Positions 31,435-35,114 of a DNA stretch of 35,114 bases are shown here, piece by piece. The notes beneath the pieces are model-generated. The model was given only the letters and a program-made list of their open reading frames with translations. It was not told the DNA's origin and did not search any database. Made by a program: the position numbers and the translations under genes. The stretch lies in NCBI GenBank assembly GCA_903843135.1, contig CAIMOS010000097.1, positions 1 to 35,114 of the forward strand. Direction: 5' to 3'. Numbering within the stretch: position 1 is the stretch's first letter; every line of letters starts with the position of its first letter. This stretch comes from an uncultured Ignavibacteriales bacterium. Lineage in GTDB: Bacteria > Bacteroidota > Ignavibacteria > Ignavibacteriales > Ignavibacteriaceae.

Positions 31435-34400
31435 ATGCAGACATTATTGCTTTTTCTTTTACTATGCACTTCAATCCTTGCACAGGACGAAGCCCGCTTA
31501 TTGAGGTTCCCCGCGATCCACGGCGATAAAATCGCCTTCGGTTATGCCGGCGATCTTTATCTCGTAAGCGCGCAAGGCGGTGTCGCAAGGAAAGTCACTT
31601 CCGACATCGGGTACGAAATGTTCCCGCGCTTCTCCCCTGACGGTAAATACATCGCCTTCACGGGACAATACGACGGCAACACCGAAGTCTACCTTATCAA
31701 TTCAGACGGCGGCGTGCCTCAGAGATTAACATACACAGCCACACTCAACCGTGATGACGTGTCGGACAGAATGGGCCCGAACAACATCGTTATGGCGTGG
31801 CGCGATAACGACAATATCGTCTACCGTTCACGGTGGCGCGAATTCAACGACTTCAAAGGCCAGTTGTACCAGGTTTCTAAATCCGGCGGCCTCTCAGATC
31901 AGCTGCCTCTCCCCCGCGGCGGATTTTGTTCATTCTCACCCGACGGACAGAAGATGGCATATAACCGTGTCTTCCGAGAGTTCAGAACCTGGAAGCGCTA
32001 CAAAGGCGGTATGGCGGATGATGTATGGATATATGATTTCAAAACAAAGAAACACGAAAACATAACCAATAATCCTGCTCAGGATATCATCCCGATGTGG
32101 GGCGGAAATAAGATATATTTTACTTCCGATCGCGATGGTAAACTAAACCTGTTTTCTTACGATCTGGGATCTAAAGAAACTAAACAACTCACTTTCTTCA
32201 AAGAGTACGATGTAAAATTCCCTTCAATCGGAGATAATGCCATCGTATTTGAAAACGGCGGTTATGTCTACAAATTTGATCTGCAGTCTGAAAAAGCAGA
32301 AAAAGTAAAAATATTTATATTGGACGATTTTGCCACCGGAAGAGGCGGACTTATCGACGTCAGCAAATCAGTAACGAACTTTGAGATCGCGCCTGACGGG
32401 AAACGCGCATTGTTCGGCGCCCGAGGTGATGTTTTCACTGTACCTGCAAAGAACGGCGCCACAGTAAACCTCACGGCTACCCCGGGCATTCACGAACGTA
32501 ATTCCAAATGGTCTCCCGACGGCAAGTGGATTGCGTATATTTCCGACGCGTCAGGCGAAGATGAAGTTTATATAAGATCCGCGAACGGCGCAGGCGAACA
32601 GATACAGCTTACCCGTAACAGCGACAGCTATAAATACTCTGTCCTCTGGTCACCCGATTCAAAGAAGCTCCTCTTCAACGATAAGATGCAGAGACTTTCG
32701 ATTGTCGACATTGACTCCAAAAAAGTGATACAGATCGATAGGGCAACAAGTTGGGAGATCACTTCATTCGACTGGTCACACGACAGCCGCTTTGTGGTTT
32801 ACATCCGTCCTGAAGAAGATGAAATGGCGAACGTTTATGTTTACTCTTCAGATGAAAATAAATCGTATAAAATTTCCGACGGCTGGTTCGGCAACAGCGA
32901 AGCAACTTTCTCCGAAGACGGTAAATTTATTTATTTCGTCTCACAAAGGTTCTTCAACCCTACATACAGCCAGACAGAATGGAACCATATCTACCAGGAT
33001 ATGTCGAAGCTTTATCTTATTGCATTGGCTAAGGATACAAAATCACCTTTTGAACCCAAGAGCGATGAAGTATCGATAGTCGATACAAGCAAAAAGGCTG
33101 ATGAGAAGAAGGAAACAAAATCTCCCTCGAAGGTTACAATTGATTTCGCGGGGATCAGCAGCAGAATAGTTGAAATTCCGGTCGCCCCGTCAAATTACAG
33201 GAACCTGACGGCTGCAGATAAGAAAGTATATTACATACGCCGCGGCTCAAGGGAAACCGGCGCAAAATTATACCTCTACGATATTGATAAGCAGAAGGAA
33301 ACTGAAATCAGCGATGCTGACGGTTATGAAATGTCCGCCGATAAAAAGAAAATGATCATCGGACAGGGCGGGTCATATTATATAGTTGACCTTCCCTCAT
33401 CACGCATTGAGACAAAGGACCGCCTGAACCTGAATGATATGAAAGTGAAACTTGACAGGCAGGCAGAGTGGGCGCAGATATTCAATGAGGGATGGCGCCA
33501 GATGCGCGACTTCTTCTACGCGCCGAATATGCACGGGCTTAACTGGGAAAATATCCGCGACCGCTACGCTCCGCTGGTTAAGTATGTGAATCACCGCGCG
33601 GATTTAACTTATATAATGGGCGAGATGATCGGCGAACTGAACGTCGGCCACGCTTATGTCGGCGGAGGCGATTACCCCAACGCGCAGAGAATCAAACTCG
33701 GGCTCCTCGGAGCTATTATTGAAAAAGATAAATCAGGCTACTTCCGGATAAAGAAAATTTGGCCGGGCGCTAACTGGGACAAGTCTCTGCGTTCACCTCT
33801 GACTGAGATCGGTGTTAAAGCCGCTGAAGGCGACTACATCATTGCTGTCAACGGCAAGAGCACAAAGAACTTAAATGATATCTATGAGATGCTTGTTGGT
33901 GCTGCAAACAAACAGGTGAAACTGAAATTAAATTTAAAACCGTCCGAAGACGGAGCCACAGAATCAACTGTTGTTCCGGTTATGGATGAACAGCCGCTGT
34001 TATATTATAACTGGGTACAGAATAATATCAGCAAAGTCAATAAGGCAACAGACGGGAAGGTCGGATATCTGCACATTCCTGATATGAGCGCCGAAGGACT
34101 GAATGAATTCGTTAAATATTTTTATCCGCAGTTAAAGAAGGAAGCCCTTATCATCGACGTCCGCGGCAACGGCGGCGGCAATGTTTCCCCTATGATCATT
34201 GAAAGACTGAGAAGAGAAGTCGCGATGATGGATATCGCGAGAAACACTTCGACATCAATTGATCCGGGCGGAATGCATTACGGACCGAAAGTGGCGTTGC
34301 TTGACGAATATTCTGCGTCCGACGGTGATATTTTCCCGTACAGATTTAAGCATTACAAACTCGGTAAATTGATCGGCAAGCGTTCCTGGGGCGGTACTGT

Positions 34401-34656
34401 CGGCATCCGCAATTCGCTCCCGTTCCTTGACGGTGGTTATCTCAACCGCCCGGAATTCGCGAGTTATCAGGCTGACGGAAAAGACTGGGCAATTGAAGGA
34501 CACGGTGTTGATCCCGATATTTATGTTGATAAAGATCCTGCGCTTGAATATGAAGGAACCGATCAGCAGTTGGATAAAGCGATTGAAGTAGCTAAAGAAG
34601 AACTTAAAAACTTCAAGAAGCTTCCTCCTCCGCCTCCGTATCCGGACAAGAAATAA
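31435..34656 (+). CDS. Exported tricorn-like protease (S41 family)
   Basis: 1,073 residues. A short signal peptide (1-16) replaces the cytoplasmic start of archaeal tricorn. Two TolB/WD-like beta-propellers follow (about 20-290 and 300-540, repeats such as PRFSPDGKYIAFTG and SKWSPDGKWIAYIS). A charged linker (about 545-570) leads to the catalytic core. H739 (LNVGHAYVGG) is the conserved His, a PDZ domain spans about 760-850, and the S41 domain has DVRGNGGGN and DEYSASDGDIFP, with S962 the probable nucleophile by comparison with S41 proteases. The C-terminus is Pro-rich. It probably degrades peptides in the periplasm. A terminator follows nine bases after the stop. Confidence 0.94.
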   Translation: MQTLLLFLLLCTSILAQDEARLLRFPAIHGDKIAFGYAGDLYLVSAQGGVARKVTSDIGYEMFPRFSPDGKYIAFTGQYDGNTEVYLINSDGGVPQRLTYTATLNRDDVSDRMGPNNIVMAWRDNDNIVYRSRWREFNDFKGQLYQVSKSGGLSDQLPLPRGGFCSFSPDGQKMAYNRVFREFRTWKRYKGGMADDVWIYDFKTKKHENITNNPAQDIIPMWGGNKIYFTSDRDGKLNLFSYDLGSKETKQLTFFKEYDVKFPSIGDNAIVFENGGYVYKFDLQSEKAEKVKIFILDDFATGRGGLIDVSKSVTNFEIAPDGKRALFGARGDVFTVPAKNGATVNLTATPGIHERNSKWSPDGKWIAYISDASGEDEVYIRSANGAGEQIQLTRNSDSYKYSVLWSPDSKKLLFNDKMQRLSIVDIDSKKVIQIDRATSWEITSFDWSHDSRFVVYIRPEEDEMANVYVYSSDENKSYKISDGWFGNSEATFSEDGKFIYFVSQRFFNPTYSQTEWNHIYQDMSKLYLIALAKDTKSPFEPKSDEVSIVDTSKKADEKKETKSPSKVTIDFAGISSRIVEIPVAPSNYRNLTAADKKVYYIRRGSRETGAKLYLYDIDKQKETEISDADGYEMSADKKKMIIGQGGSYYIVDLPSSRIETKDRLNLNDMKVKLDRQAEWAQIFNEGWRQMRDFFYAPNMHGLNWENIRDRYAPLVKYVNHRADLTYIMGEMIGELNVGHAYVGGGDYPNAQRIKLGLLGAIIEKDKSGYFRIKKIWPGANWDKSLRSPLTEIGVKAAEGDYIIAVNGKSTKNLNDIYEMLVGAANKQVKLKLNLKPSEDGATESTVVPVMDEQPLLYYNWVQNNISKVNKATDGKVGYLHIPDMSAEGLNEFVKYFYPQLKKEALIIDVRGNGGGNVSPMIIERLRREVAMMDIARNTSTSIDPGGMHYGPKVALLDEYSASDGDIFPYRFKHYKLGKLIGKRSWGGTVGIRNSLPFLDGGYLNRPEFASYQADGKDWAIEGHGVDPDIYVDKDPALEYEGTDQQLDKAIEVAKEELKNFKKLPPPPPYPDKK

Positions 34657-34664
34657 TTCTTTAC

Positions 34665-34693
34665 AAAAAGCCCCGTCATCCGCGGGGCTTTTT
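34665..34693 (+). terminator. Rho-independent terminator of the tricorn-like gene
   Basis: Inverted repeat AAAAAGCCCCG (34665-34675) and CGGGGCTTTTT (34683-34693), loop of seven, ending in five T. It starts nine bases after the stop. The A/T symmetry would allow bidirectional use. Confidence 0.88.
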
Positions 34694-34703
34694 CATATCC
34701 CTT

Positions 34704-34980
34704 CAACGGCGCTGTTCAACAGGACTTCTTTTCATATTCACTCAACTTGTTATGTGCTATCGATCTCACTAAGCACACACGGTTTGCTAAACCGTGGTAC
34801 GAGGTCTTCCGTAGCGCGGATTAGCAATCCGCAACGGCGCTGTTCAACAGGACTCCTTTTTATATTCATTCAGCTTGTTAAGCGCTATCGATCTCACTAA
34901 GCACACACGGTTTGCTAAGCGGTGGTACGAGGTCCTCCGTAGCGCGGATTAACAATCCGCCGCGGCGCTGTTTAACTGCA
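34704..34980. repeat. 128-bp tandem duplication with inverted REP-like hairpin pairs
   Basis: Unit 1 (34704-34831) and unit 2 (34832-34959) are ~90% alike, and a third, broken copy begins at 34960. Each unit holds two hairpins facing inward. In unit 1, CACGGTTT-GCT-AAACCGTG (34778-34796) is followed by GTAC, and GTAG (34811-34814) precedes GCGGATT-AGC-AATCCGC (34816-34832). A GTAG head next to a hairpin is the signature of REP elements recognised by RAYT transposases. In unit 2 the first hairpin is damaged and the second has loop AAC. No gene was seen in 34657-35114. Confidence 0.75.
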
Positions 34981-35023
34981 TTCCCCGAAAAAGTCTTCCG
35001 CTCAAGATATGTTTCCCCTGACA

Positions 35024-35114
35024 GGGGGCTGTCCTAAAAGTAAAACATATTTTTGGCAGTAAAAAAAGGGCAGAGGCCATCATTTGGCCACTGCTCTTTG
35101 CGTGTCATGTAAAC
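35024..35114 (-). mobile_element. Probable end of an insertion sequence (runs off the right edge)
   Basis: GGGGGCTGTCCTAAAAGT (35024-35041) resembles the terminal inverted repeat of several DDE insertion sequences, IS1182-like ones among them (from memory, not searched). It overlaps a 13-base palindrome, CCCCTGACAGGGG (35015-35027), which may be the target. Any transposase gene lies beyond the window and would be read leftward, judging from the terminator at 35061-35096. Confidence 0.5.
35061..35096 (-). terminator. Terminator hairpin inside the IS end
   Basis: GGGCAGAGGCC (35068-35078) pairs with GGCCACTGCTC (35086-35096), with one mismatch and one G-T pair; on the minus strand it is followed by seven T (35067-35061). 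It would end a leftward transcript entering from the right edge. Confidence 0.6.

Noticed and set aside
35068-35096. tRNA or small RNA gene
   Set aside because: A single hairpin with a T-run on one strand; no cloverleaf or CCA end.

Overview
The window looks like a chromosomal segment of a Gram-negative bacterium of the Bacteroidota/Chlorobiota (FCB) group, most likely an Ignavibacteria-like lineage. Evidence seen in the sequence: a serine hydrolase ends in a type IX secretion (T9SS) sorting domain; lipid A/LPS core genes (waaA and a GT9 heptosyltransferase) are present; lipoprotein and TlpA-like thioredoxin proteins are frequent; the aconitase is of mitochondrial type; a TonB-free beta-barrel protein is paired with TlpA; and TAnnTTTG promoter boxes lie ahead of several genes. 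The lineage call is inference from gene content, not a phylogeny. No rRNA, tRNA or CRISPR array was found.

Layout. 1-7089 is almost all minus strand: the 5' part of a large exported protein, serA, trxA, an enoyl-ACP-reductase-like SDR, then a compact operon (AhpD-like protein, amidohydrolase, rdgB, lipoprotein). 7273-9765 is a CHASE2 sensor fused to a sigma-54-type AAA+ activator. 9769-13539 holds an alpha/beta hydrolase, a lipoprotein with a C-terminal TlpA domain and an exported isoaspartyl peptidase/asparaginase. 13549-15821 (minus) holds waaA and a heptosyltransferase with a 4-base overlap. 16103-21338 holds a T9SS-exported beta-lactamase-fold hydrolase, a probable 37-residue membrane protein, miaB, a SPOR-domain protein, an MBL-fold hydrolase and dCMP deaminase.

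21544-27935 is the most accessory-looking part: two DUF4143-type ATPases and a HEPN-MNT (toxin-antitoxin-like) pair sit around the aconitase gene. The HEPN-MNT pair is bracketed by two copies of a ~50-bp GC-rich direct repeat, and the second ATPase is preceded by two perfect 10-bp inverted repeats. 27916-34656 returns to ordinary genes: a PA0069-type radical SAM protein, a TlpA-beta-barrel pair and a tricorn-like protease. The right edge (34657-35114) is non-coding: a strong terminator, a 128-bp tandem duplication that carries inverted pairs of REP-like hairpins with GTAG/GTAC heads, and what looks like one end of an insertion sequence.

A recurring theme is short-period intergenic repeats. 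Arrays with an exact 7-bp period and an AATT core occur at four places (2871, 22956, 28972, 31146), each upstream of a gene; two of them run straight into a TAnnTTTG box. A hexamer ACTGNN array lies at 31278. These, the inverted REP pairs and the repeat-flanked HEPN-MNT cassette are the observations most worth checking. No complete, clearly undescribed multi-gene system was recognised.
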